A stretch of DNA of 8,096 nucleotides from contig CAMNZV010000064.1 of assembly GCA_946575275.1 (NCBI GenBank), forward strand, positions 1 through 8,096, given 5' to 3'. The notes beneath the pieces are model-generated. The model saw only the letters and a program-made list of their open reading frames with translations, did not search any database and was not told the DNA's origin. The position numbers and the translations under genes are program-made. Shown here one piece after another: positions 1 through 6,222 of this stretch; within the stretch, counting starts at the first letter, position 1, and every line of letters begins with the position of its first letter. Source of the stretch: an uncultured Clostridium sp. Lineage in GTDB: Bacteria > Bacillota > Clostridia > Clostridiales > Clostridiaceae.

Positions 1-477
1 TATATTGGCAGCACTTGTTTCTGTTATATAATCTTTTTCATTTAAAAATAAACAGTCATTAAAGCCTTCTTTTATAGCTAATTCTTTTTCAATAATATTT
101 TCAATATAACATATTGATTTTATATAGGTTAACTTAGATGTACTATTTCGTTTAACTTTTGATATATTAAGTTTAAATCCCTTTTTATAATCTTGATTTT
201 TATATGTAATAGGTCTATTTGATATTATTATATTTTTATCTGTTACTGTAATTTTTACTGCCTCATTATTATAATTTCTTAAACTTAAAGCTTTAACTAA
301 TAAGGTTTTACATACCTTTTCAAGTCCAAGTATCTTAAGTCCATTGTTTAATCTATCTATATGCTCACTTAAAAGTATTGGCCCATCTTGCCAATTAATA
401 GTTTCAAATACTCCTTTTCCAAAAAGTATACCACTATCTATATTAATCTTTTCATTATTATAAATTATATCCCTCAT
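1..477 (-). CDS. pabC: PabC-like aminodeoxychorismate lyase, class IV aminotransferase fold (partial, 3' end outside window)
   Basis: The reverse frame stays open from the ATG at 477 to the window edge, giving 159 residues of a protein that is usually about 250-280 long, so the C-terminal part is missing. It reads as a fold-type IV PLP enzyme: GKGVFET at residues 20-26, a HIDRLNNGLKILG stretch at 39-51, a candidate PLP lysine at K120 in TYIKS, and ITETSAANI at 151-159, the usual E-T/S-x-x-N block. The expected reaction is cleavage of 4-amino-4-deoxychorismate to p-aminobenzoate and pyruvate for folate synthesis in the cytosol. Class IV members also include branched-chain and D-amino-acid aminotransferases; the assignment to PabC rests mainly on its place directly after pabA and pabB. 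Its ATG shares one base with the pabB stop (TAATG), and an AGGTG ribosome site lies at 483-487 inside pabB, five bases upstream, which points to translational coupling. Confidence 0.88.
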   Translation of the reverse strand, partial: MRDIIYNNEKINIDSGILFGKGVFETINWQDGPILLSEHIDRLNNGLKILGLEKVCKTLLVKALSLRNYNNEAVKITVTDKNIIISNRPITYKNQDYKKGFKLNISKVKRNSTSKLTYIKSICYIENIIEKELAIKEGFNDCLFLNEKDYITETSAANI

Positions 478-1817
478 TATAACACCTGCATTAATGCCTT
501 TCCCTTTTGGATGGTTTCAAACCACTCCATCTGTGGATCTGAATCCCAGGTAATTCCAGAACCTACACCAAAATATGCCTTATTATCCTTTTTAATTATA
601 CTTCTAATAACAATATTAAAGTCACAATTTCCTCTAAAATCAAAATATCCAACTGAGCCAGTATATATATTTCTTTTTAATCCTTCAAGTTCATCAATAA
701 TTTCCATTGCTCTAATTTTAGGTGCCCCAGTAATAGAGCCTCCTGGGAAACAGGCTTTCATACAATCTACACTAGAGTATTTTTCTTCAAGTTCTCCAAC
801 AATATTTGAAACAAGATGAAATACTGTTTCATATTCTTCAATTTTATATAGTTCATCTACCTTAACAGAATTAATTTTACATACCTTACTTAAATCGTTT
901 CGCTGCAGGTCTACTATCATAAGTAGTTCTGATTTATCCTTTTCTGAATTTATTAATTCTGTTTTATACTTTTTATCTTCTGCCTTATTTTTACCTCTAG
1001 GTCTTGTGCCCTTAATAGGTCTAGTTTCAACAATATTATTTTTAACCTGCAAAAATCTTTCAGGAGAAGATGAAATAAAACTAAATTCTTCTAAATTCAT
1101 ATAACATGAAAATGGTGCTCCATTAATACTTCTTAGTTTTTCATATATTTTAAAGGCTTCTTCATTATTATAACACCAAATACGTCTTGTTAAATTAGCA
1201 ATATAAACATGGCCCTCTTCAATGTAACTTTTTAATTTATTAACAGCATTTTCATATTCACTTTTATTAAAATTAGAGAAAAATTTATTATTTCCTTTAG
1301 GAATGGGTATGTTTCCCTTAAAGGTATATTCCTTTAGTTTATCCTTAATTAAATTAATTGATTCTTCCCCATTTGTTGAAGTTATTATAGTATTTTTATT
1401 TTTCATGTCAAATATTATTATATTTTGGTATACTATAAAAACTGCTTCTGGAATTGAAAAATCCTCCTTTGAAGAACCTTTAATTTCCTCTAGATTTTTT
1501 GATATATCATAGGAAAAATAGCCAATTGCACCTGAAAGCAAGGGAATATCAGAATTATATTCAAATTTATTTTTATTAACTAAATCATTTATTACATTAA
1601 AGGGATTGTCTATTGCTACAAGTTCATTATTTATGTAACTTTTACCCTCAATACATTTATATCTACATAAAGGATTTATCCCAATAAAAGAATACTTTGA
1701 AAGCTTTTCATCACTCCTTGCACTATCTAAAAATATACTATCTAAGTTATCCTTAAATAATGCATAAACAGAAAGGGGATCATAATATTTTTCTAGTTCT
1801 ACTAATTTAAAATCCAT
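477..1817 (-). CDS. pabB: Aminodeoxychorismate synthase component I
   Basis: This 446-residue chorismate-binding enzyme aminates chorismate to 4-amino-4-deoxychorismate with ammonia supplied by PabA. An N-terminal anthranilate-synthase-type domain (about 1-135, with KYSFIGINP at 41-49) precedes the catalytic domain (about 185-446). The catalytic domain shows VYIANLT (204-210), FISSSPERF (247-255), RPIKGTRPRG (266-275), MIVDLQRNDLS (300-310), FPGGSITGAPK (357-367) and GSGITWDSDPQ (419-429). K269 in PIKGT is the lysine typical of PabB; anthranilate synthase (TrpE) has alanine there, so this is not trpE. The frame is open to an ATG at 1841, but that codon has no ribosome site. The ATG at 1817 follows AAGAGG at 1828-1833 and gives a normal MDFKLVELEKYY start, so I chose it. 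It overlaps the end of pabA by 11 bases. Confidence 0.95.
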   Translation of the reverse strand: MDFKLVELEKYYDPLSVYALFKDNLDSIFLDSARSDEKLSKYSFIGINPLCRYKCIEGKSYINNELVAIDNPFNVINDLVNKNKFEYNSDIPLLSGAIGYFSYDISKNLEEIKGSSKEDFSIPEAVFIVYQNIIIFDMKNKNTIITSTNGEESINLIKDKLKEYTFKGNIPIPKGNNKFFSNFNKSEYENAVNKLKSYIEEGHVYIANLTRRIWCYNNEEAFKIYEKLRSINGAPFSCYMNLEEFSFISSSPERFLQVKNNIVETRPIKGTRPRGKNKAEDKKYKTELINSEKDKSELLMIVDLQRNDLSKVCKINSVKVDELYKIEEYETVFHLVSNIVGELEEKYSSVDCMKACFPGGSITGAPKIRAMEIIDELEGLKRNIYTGSVGYFDFRGNCDFNIVIRSIIKKDNKAYFGVGSGITWDSDPQMEWFETIQKGKALMQVL

Positions 1818-2397
1818 TATATTTAAACCTCTTACATTCATCTATAAAATTATTTAGTATTTTGTGTCCTTCTTCTGTAAGTTCTGCCTCTGGGTGAAAT
1901 TGAACTCCATAAATTGGATATCTTTTATGATTAATTCCCATAATAACCCCATCTAAGGTTTCACAGCTAACTTGAATATCCTCTGGCAAATCTTCCTTTG
2001 ATAAAACTAGAGAGTGATACCTTGTTACCTTTAATGGATTTTTTATATCCTTAAATAGCCCCTTATTATTATGATTAACTATGCTTACCTTACCATGTAC
2101 AGGCACCCTACCTTTTATTATTTTTCCTCCAAAATAATGACCAATACACTGATGTCCAAGACAAATTCCAAGTATTGGTATCCTCCCCTTGAATTCTTTA
2201 ATTATCTCTAGGCACTTCCCTGATTCTAATGGACTTTTAGGTCCTGGTGAAATTACAATTCCCAAATAATTTTTATTTGCAATTTCATTTATATTAATTT
2301 TATCATTTCTTAAAACTAAAACATCATAATTTAGCTCCTTAAAATATCTTACAAGATTATATACAAAGGAATCATAATTATCTATCATTAAAATCAT
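1807..2397 (-). CDS. pabA: Aminodeoxychorismate synthase component II (glutamine amidotransferase)
   Basis: This is a class I (triad) glutamine amidotransferase of 196 residues, a normal length for the family. It hydrolyses glutamine and passes ammonia to PabB. The catalytic triad is visible: C79 in LGICLGHQ (76-83), and H168 and E170 in QFHPEAE (167-173). The start MILMIDNYDSF and the oxyanion-strand block ISPGPKSP (49-56) are typical of PabA/TrpG. In sequence alone PabA and TrpG are hard to tell apart, and some bacteria share one protein between both pathways; the downstream pabB and pabC favour the folate role. Two starts are possible. The ATG at 2406 lies one base from its AGGAG and is too close. 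The ATG at 2397 has ten bases of spacing and gives the usual family N-terminus, so I chose it; the alternative adds three residues (MKN). Confidence 0.93.
   Translation of the reverse strand: MILMIDNYDSFVYNLVRYFKELNYDVLVLRNDKININEIANKNYLGIVISPGPKSPLESGKCLEIIKEFKGRIPILGICLGHQCIGHYFGGKIIKGRVPVHGKVSIVNHNNKGLFKDIKNPLKVTRYHSLVLSKEDLPEDIQVSCETLDGVIMGINHKRYPIYGVQFHPEAELTEEGHKILNNFIDECKRFKYNGF
1828..1833 (-). promoter_or_regulatory. Ribosome binding site that sets the pabB start
   Basis: AAGAGG on the minus strand lies inside the last codons of pabA, ten bases before the ATG at 1817. The upstream in-frame ATG at 1841 is preceded only by AT-rich sequence with no purine run. This favours the shorter PabB and an 11-base overlap with pabA. 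Confidence 0.6.
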
Positions 2398-2406
2398 ATT
2401 TTTCAT

Positions 2407-2412
2407 TCTCCT
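2407..2412 (-). promoter_or_regulatory. Ribosome binding site of pabA
   Basis: The minus strand reads AAAGGAGA directly before the ATG at 2406. A Shine-Dalgarno this strong but only one base from a start codon would work poorly for that ATG. It sits ten bases (counted from GGAG) before the next in-frame ATG at 2397, which I therefore take as the start. Confidence 0.65.
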
Positions 2413-2437
2413 TTGAATTAGTTAATTATTATTTTCA

Positions 2438-2466
2438 ATTGTACCTAATCTTAAGCTATAGTACAA
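2438..2466 (-). promoter_or_regulatory. Candidate sigma-A promoter of the pabABC operon
   Basis: On the minus strand TTGTAC (2466-2461) is followed after exactly 17 bases by TACAAT (2443-2438). The -10 matches five of six consensus bases; the -35 matches only the TTG core. Transcription would start near 2431, leaving about 20-25 bases before the pabA ribosome site. It lies within a dyad that also makes a plus-strand promoter. Confidence 0.55.
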
Positions 2467-2467
2467 T
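2439..2467 (+). promoter_or_regulatory. Candidate sigma-A promoter of the PHP-domain gene
   Basis: On the plus strand TTGTAC (2439-2444) and TACAAT (2462-2467) are separated by 17 bases, the optimal spacing. Transcription would start near 2474, about 15 bases before the AGGACGGTG ribosome site at 2489-2497. The same arms form the divergent pabA promoter, so the two transcripts would compete for or share one polymerase-binding site. Confidence 0.55.
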
Positions 2468-2502
2468 ATTATTAAAGAAATTTATTAAAGGACGGTGAAA
2501 AT

Positions 2503-3333
2503 ATGATAAAAGTTGACCTTCATAGCCATTCTACCTTTTCAGATGGCATATTGTCTCCAACAAAAATGGTAGAACTTGCAAAGGAAAATGGTGCTAAATA
2601 CTATGCATTAACAGATCACGACACTATATCAGGTCTTGAAGAAGCAGAATTAGCTTCTAAAATACATAACTTAAATTTTATTCCCGGAATAGAATTATCC
2701 ACAAATTACAACAATGAAAGTATACATATTTTAGGTTTCTTTAAGGACAATTCTTATAAAAGCAGTGAATTTATTAGTTTTTTAGATGAAATAAAAAATA
2801 AAAGACTTATTAGGGCAAAAAAAATGGTTGAAAAACTACGTGAACATTTTAAAATTGAATTAAACTATGATAACTTGCTTAAAAGAGGTAAGGATGTTGT
2901 AGCAAGACCACATATAGCTGAAGAAATAATAAAATCAGGTTATCCCTTTACTAAAAATCAAATTTTTGATTATTTTATTGGTAATGACTGCAAGGCTTAT
3001 GTACCTACTACTAAAATTAGTCCAATGGAAGGAATAAAAATGCTTCATAAATTTAACGCCCTAGCTTTTTTAGCCCATCCTGTATTAATTAAAAAAACTC
3101 CCTTAGATGAATTTTTATCTATGGGCTTAGATGGTATTGAGGCTATATACTTTCAAAATTCCAAGGAACAGGAAGCATCACTTTTAGAGTTTGTAAATAA
3201 TAATAATCTACTGACAAGCTGCGGTTCTGATTGTCATGGGGATTTTATTAATGACAAAAGGCATGGTATTGTTGGAACTATGGAAATGAAGGAACTATAT
3301 CTTGAAAGATTTTTAGAAAAATTGGGTGGTTAA
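2503..3333 (+). CDS. PHP-domain metal-dependent phosphoesterase, TrpH/RNase AM-like
   Basis: This 276-residue cytosolic protein belongs to the polymerase-and-histidinol-phosphatase (PHP) superfamily. The metal-binding signature is complete: DLHSHS (H7, H9), D14, TDHD (38-40 with H39), GIE (E64), H75 in IHILG, H137 in RPH, H192 in AHP, and GSDCH (D243, H245). Length and motif layout fit the TrpH/YciV group, which includes E. coli RNase AM (a 5'-3' exonuclease trimming short RNAs and rRNA ends) and 3',5'-nucleotide bisphosphate phosphatases. A histidinol-phosphatase role is less likely because no his genes are present. The ATG at 2503 is five bases after AGGACGGTG. It is divergent from pabA and appears to be a single-gene transcript; its last codons lie inside a terminator hairpin. 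The exact substrate cannot be told from sequence, so no symbol is given. Confidence 0.85.
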   Translation: MIKVDLHSHSTFSDGILSPTKMVELAKENGAKYYALTDHDTISGLEEAELASKIHNLNFIPGIELSTNYNNESIHILGFFKDNSYKSSEFISFLDEIKNKRLIRAKKMVEKLREHFKIELNYDNLLKRGKDVVARPHIAEEIIKSGYPFTKNQIFDYFIGNDCKAYVPTTKISPMEGIKMLHKFNALAFLAHPVLIKKTPLDEFLSMGLDGIEAIYFQNSKEQEASLLEFVNNNNLLTSCGSDCHGDFINDKRHGIVGTMEMKELYLERFLEKLGG

Positions 3334-3346
3334 AATACCACCCAAT
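3316..3346 (-). terminator. Rho-independent terminator of the ECF/ridA operon
   Basis: A perfect 10-bp stem, ATTGGGTGGT (3321-3330) and ACCACCCAAT (3337-3346), encloses the loop TAAAAT. Read on the minus strand the stem runs into a run of five T (from 3321 down to 3317) and starts five bases after the ridA stop. On the plus strand only TCACTTTATAAAT follows, a weak U tract, so it may partly stop the PHP transcript as well. The left arm covers the last PHP codons. Confidence 0.8.
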
Positions 3347-3351
3347 TCACT

Positions 3352-3729
3352 TTATAAATATGCTATTGCCTCAATTTCAATAATAGCTCCCTTTGGCAAT
3401 TTAGATACTTCAACTAAGCTTCTAGCTGGAGTATTGTCTTTGAAATATTCTCCATATACTTCATTTACAGTTGCAAAATTATCCATATTATCTATAAATA
3501 CAGTGGTTTTAATAACCTTATCTAAAGATGAGCCTGCCTGTTCTAATATTGCCCTTACATTTTCTATACTTTGTTTTGTTGCTACCTTTATGTTGGTTTC
3601 AAGATTGCCTGTTTCAGGATTTAATGGTATTTGACCTGAAGTAAATATTAAATTTCCTATGATTTGTCCTTGACTATATGGTCCTATTGCCTTTGGGGCT
3701 TTTTCTGTTTGTATTACTTTTCTATTCAT
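3352..3729 (-). CDS. ridA: RidA family reactive enamine/imine deaminase
   Basis: This 125-residue protein has the full RidA/YjgF/UK114 pattern. IGPYSQG is at 15-21, FTSGQIPL at 29-36, PARSLVEV at 101-108 and the C-terminal LPKGAIIEIEAIA at 111-123. R103 and E118 correspond to the active-site R105 and E120 of E. coli RidA. Family members are homotrimers that hydrolyse 2-aminoacrylate and other reactive enamines formed by PLP enzymes, protecting those enzymes. It is the last gene of the operon: its ATG overlaps the end of the ECF ATPase gene by eight bases, with AAAGGAG at 3737-3743 and seven bases of spacing. There is no obvious functional link to the transporter; RidA may simply be co-transcribed. 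Confidence 0.93.
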   Translation of the reverse strand: MNRKVIQTEKAPKAIGPYSQGQIIGNLIFTSGQIPLNPETGNLETNIKVATKQSIENVRAILEQAGSSLDKVIKTTVFIDNMDNFATVNEVYGEYFKDNTPARSLVEVSKLPKGAIIEIEAIAYL

Positions 3730-5365
3730 GTTTACACTCCTTTATATTCAAATTACATAATGTAATAAGTTCTTTTATTGTAACTGCATTATTAAAAATC
3801 TCTCTGCTAATCTTATTTGCACTTGTAGTGTAAAAATTATTATTTCCAAAAAACCTTTCTGGTGAATTGAAGGTTGTAATGTTACCATCAAAGAACATTC
3901 CGCAGGTATGAGATACAGTTGCTGCAAATTCTATATCATGGGTAACCATTACTATTGTTACACCCTTTTCATTTAAGTCTTTAATTATTTTTTCAAATTT
4001 TTCTTTATAAAAATTATCAAGACCTTTTGTAGGTTCATCAAGTAAAATTATATCTGGATTTAGTAATAGTATTTTTGCTAATGCCATCTTTTGTTTTTCT
4101 CCACCACTTAAATCAAAGGGGTGCTTTTCAAATAAATTAGTTATTTCTGTAATCTCCCCTATATTCCTTAGTTTTTCATCTATTTCTCTGTTATTTAATT
4201 CTGTTTCGCTTAATATCTCCATTAGGTCAAGCTTAACTGTTTTTTTCACAAATAGGGTTTCAGGGTTTTGTGGTAGTGCAACTATATTATATTTTGAAAT
4301 TATTTTCCCCCTTAAAGGCTTATATATTTTATTAAGCAAGGACAAAGCTGTTGTTTTACCTGTACCATTACCACCTACAATACTAAAGGTTTCTCCCTTA
4401 TGTACTTTAATTGAAAAATCTTTTAATATATAAGGCTCTTCCTTTTCATATTTAAACCATATATTTTTTGCCTCTAATACAATTTCTTCACTAATAATTT
4501 TTTCTTGTTTTAACTCTTTAGTTTTTATTGTCTTATTTTTAAATAATTCTTCAAGATATTTTCTTCCCTCATTTATTGTAATTGGACAATTATAACTTTC
4601 TTCAAAATTCATATATAGCTTAATTGGAGTTGGAAGTGCAACAAACATATTATTTGAAGTTTCTTTTAGCTCCTTTGAAATATTCTTTGGACTATTATTT
4701 GCAATAACTCTTCCTTTTTCTAATATTATAACCCTATCAGCCATTTTAAACACTTCTTCAAGTCTATGTTCTGTAATAATAACTGTTATGCCAAGGTCTA
4801 GGTTTATTTTTTTAACTGTATCTAAAAATTCTGTTGCAGCTATAGGATCAAGCTGAGATGTTGGTTCGTCTAAAACTAAAACCTTTGGATTCATTGCCAT
4901 TACAGCTGCCAAATTTAATAACTGCTTCTGCCCTCCTGAAAGACCTGAAACTTCTTTATGAAACCATGTTTGTATACCAAAATAGCTTGCCATTTCAGCT
5001 ACTCTAATTCTAATTGTATTATTATCATATCCTAAATTTTCTAATCCAAAGGCTAATTCATGCCATACCTTATCTGTTACTATTTGATTATCTGGATTTT
5101 GCATAACAAATCCAATATCTGTAGTTGCCCTTCTTAAATCTAAATCATTAATATTTATTCCATTATAAAATATATTTCCGCCTCTTTCACCATAGGGTGT
5201 TAATGGCTGCTTTAAATGCTTAAGAAGGGTACTTTTCCCAGCACCAGATTCTCCACAAATTAAAATAAATTCTCCTGAATTTATTTTAATATTAATATTT
5301 TCTAATGTTAATTCTTTCATTAAAGGGTATTTAAATTCTAAGTTTTCTATTTTAATTATTTCCAT
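3722..5365 (-). CDS. Double ATP-binding protein of an ECF transporter (EcfA-EcfA' in one chain)
   Basis: This 547-residue protein carries two ABC ATPase domains, which in many ECF systems are separate EcfA1 and EcfA2 proteins. Domain 1 (about 1-235): Walker A GESGAGKST (38-46), Q-loop Q89 in VMQNPDNQ, signature LSGGQ (142-146), Walker B VLVLDEP (162-168), switch H200. Domain 2 (about 295-530): Walker A GGNGTGKTT (331-339), Q366 in ALPQNPE, signature LSGGE (419-423), Walker B IILLDEP (439-445), H476. Both domains keep the catalytic glutamate (E167, E444), so both sites look active. A charged linker of about 55 residues joins them. The protein should power EcfT-coupled vitamin or metal uptake at the inner face of the membrane. 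The ATG at 5365 lies seven bases after GGAG (5373-5376) and overlaps ecfT by 14 bases, implying coupled translation. Confidence 0.93.
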   Translation of the reverse strand: MEIIKIENLEFKYPLMKELTLENINIKINSGEFILICGESGAGKSTLLKHLKQPLTPYGERGGNIFYNGININDLDLRRATTDIGFVMQNPDNQIVTDKVWHELAFGLENLGYDNNTIRIRVAEMASYFGIQTWFHKEVSGLSGGQKQLLNLAAVMAMNPKVLVLDEPTSQLDPIAATEFLDTVKKINLDLGITVIITEHRLEEVFKMADRVIILEKGRVIANNSPKNISKELKETSNNMFVALPTPIKLYMNFEESYNCPITINEGRKYLEELFKNKTIKTKELKQEKIISEEIVLEAKNIWFKYEKEEPYILKDFSIKVHKGETFSIVGGNGTGKTTALSLLNKIYKPLRGKIISKYNIVALPQNPETLFVKKTVKLDLMEILSETELNNREIDEKLRNIGEITEITNLFEKHPFDLSGGEKQKMALAKILLLNPDIILLDEPTKGLDNFYKEKFEKIIKDLNEKGVTIVMVTHDIEFAATVSHTCGMFFDGNITTFNSPERFFGNNNFYTTSANKISREIFNNAVTIKELITLCNLNIKECKHE

Positions 5366-6209
5366 TTCTACTCTCCATAATATCTAAAATAATTGGGAAT
5401 ATACTCAAAATTAAATATGCAACATAAACTAATATATTTTTTATAGTTAAAGGATTAATAGTAATTAATGGATAGTACAAAATATTATTTGCACCTATAA
5501 ATCCTCCACTTATTACTATTAATCCAAGAATTATCAAAACTATAATTGCTATCTTATCTCTTTTTTGAATTTTAAAGATAGAAAAATTAGTTCTGCCTTC
5601 TAAACCATACCCTCTAGCCCTCATAGAATCTGAAGTTTCTATTGAATTTTCAAGTGCCATAGTTACTAATATAGAAAGTATATTTATTCCATGTATAATC
5701 TTATTTAAAATATTTCCATCAGAAGCACTTTTATGAATGGATCTTTGCCCCTGATTTATTACTTTTAGTTGCATTTTAAACCTTGGAACAAACCTAAGTA
5801 TCATTGAAAATATAAGGGATGTTTTGGGTATTATTCTTCCAAATAAATATATAAATTTATCTGATGTCATTATTTCGTTATATGCACTAAACCAAGTTAT
5901 AACTGATATTAACATAGCACATGATGCCACCCCATAAATAATTGCTTCAAGGGTTATTGGGTTATTATTTATATAAACCAATATTGTTGCACCAGAATGT
6001 GAAATGAAGGGGTTTATAATAATAAAAATCATCATAATTATAAACATTGCAAAAACCTGCTTTAATGTTCTTTTACCTTTAAGTTTAAATAAATATATAA
6101 TTGATGTACTTAAGGATATTATAAGGAAAATGGGATGCATAAAAAACATAGAAAATATAATTATTAATACAAAAAACATAAAATTTACTATTGGATGAAA
6201 TTCTTTCAT
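5352..6209 (-). CDS. ecfT: Energy-coupling factor transporter transmembrane protein EcfT
   Basis: This 285-residue membrane protein has hydrophobic segments at about 8-42 (two), 52-68, 85-106, 176-188, 219-238 and 256-278. The cytoplasmic coupling region lies between the fourth segment and the later ones. It includes LRFVPRF (138-144), QGQRS (153-157), a divergent first coupling motif, and MALENSIETSDSMRARGYG (184-202), which holds the classical Ala-Arg-Gly coupling motif (A198-G200). EcfT transmits ATP hydrolysis from the EcfA domains to a toppling S component. The start at 6209 follows AAAGGA (6217-6222) by seven bases and lies 13 bases after the DUF4430 stop. It overlaps the ATPase gene downstream. 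No S component is encoded in the window, so the substrate cannot be assigned from this gene. Confidence 0.92.
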   Translation of the reverse strand: MKEFHPIVNFMFFVLIIIFSMFFMHPIFLIISLSTSIIYLFKLKGKRTLKQVFAMFIIMMIFIIINPFISHSGATILVYINNNPITLEAIIYGVASCAMLISVITWFSAYNEIMTSDKFIYLFGRIIPKTSLIFSMILRFVPRFKMQLKVINQGQRSIHKSASDGNILNKIIHGINILSILVTMALENSIETSDSMRARGYGLEGRTNFSIFKIQKRDKIAIIVLIILGLIVISGGFIGANNILYYPLITINPLTIKNILVYVAYLILSIFPIILDIMESRNGNN

Positions 6210-6222
6210 TTTCTATTCCTTT

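Larger units (their letters stand above)
2438..2467. repeat. Symmetric 30-base dyad between pabA and the PHP gene
   Basis: Perfect 7-base arms ATTGTAC (2438-2444) and GTACAAT (2461-2467) flank a central palindrome CTTAAG (2450-2455), with five unpaired bases on each side and all three elements sharing one centre of symmetry. The arms coincide with the -35/-10 elements of both divergent promoters. The dyad may therefore be just a symmetric promoter, or also a repressor operator. Confidence 0.6.

Noticed and set aside
388..819. Plus-strand open frame of 143 codons
   Set aside because: It is the antisense shadow of pabC and the 3' end of pabB, with no ribosome site and a composition that follows the conserved proteins on the other strand.
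1303..1512. Plus-strand open frame of 69 codons
   Set aside because: It lies wholly antisense within pabB and shows no ribosome site or recognisable motif.
477..2397. trpE-trpG (anthranilate synthase) instead of pabB-pabA
   Set aside because: The large subunit has lysine in PIKGT, typical of aminodeoxychorismate synthase, and a PabC-type lyase follows rather than trpD, trpC or other tryptophan genes.
3326..3634. Plus-strand open frame of 102 codons overlapping the PHP stop
   Set aside because: It is the reverse reading of ridA, starts within the terminator hairpin and has no ribosome site.
6004..6198. Plus-strand open frame of 64 codons rich in isoleucine
   Set aside because: It is the antisense of the hydrophobic N-terminal part of ecfT; the apparent hydrophobicity is a by-product of AT-rich codons.
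6210..6222. Riboswitch or internal promoter between the capture genes and ecfT
   Set aside because: The gap is only 13 bases and contains just the ribosome site. No other gap in the operon is longer, so any riboswitch must lie upstream of the window end.
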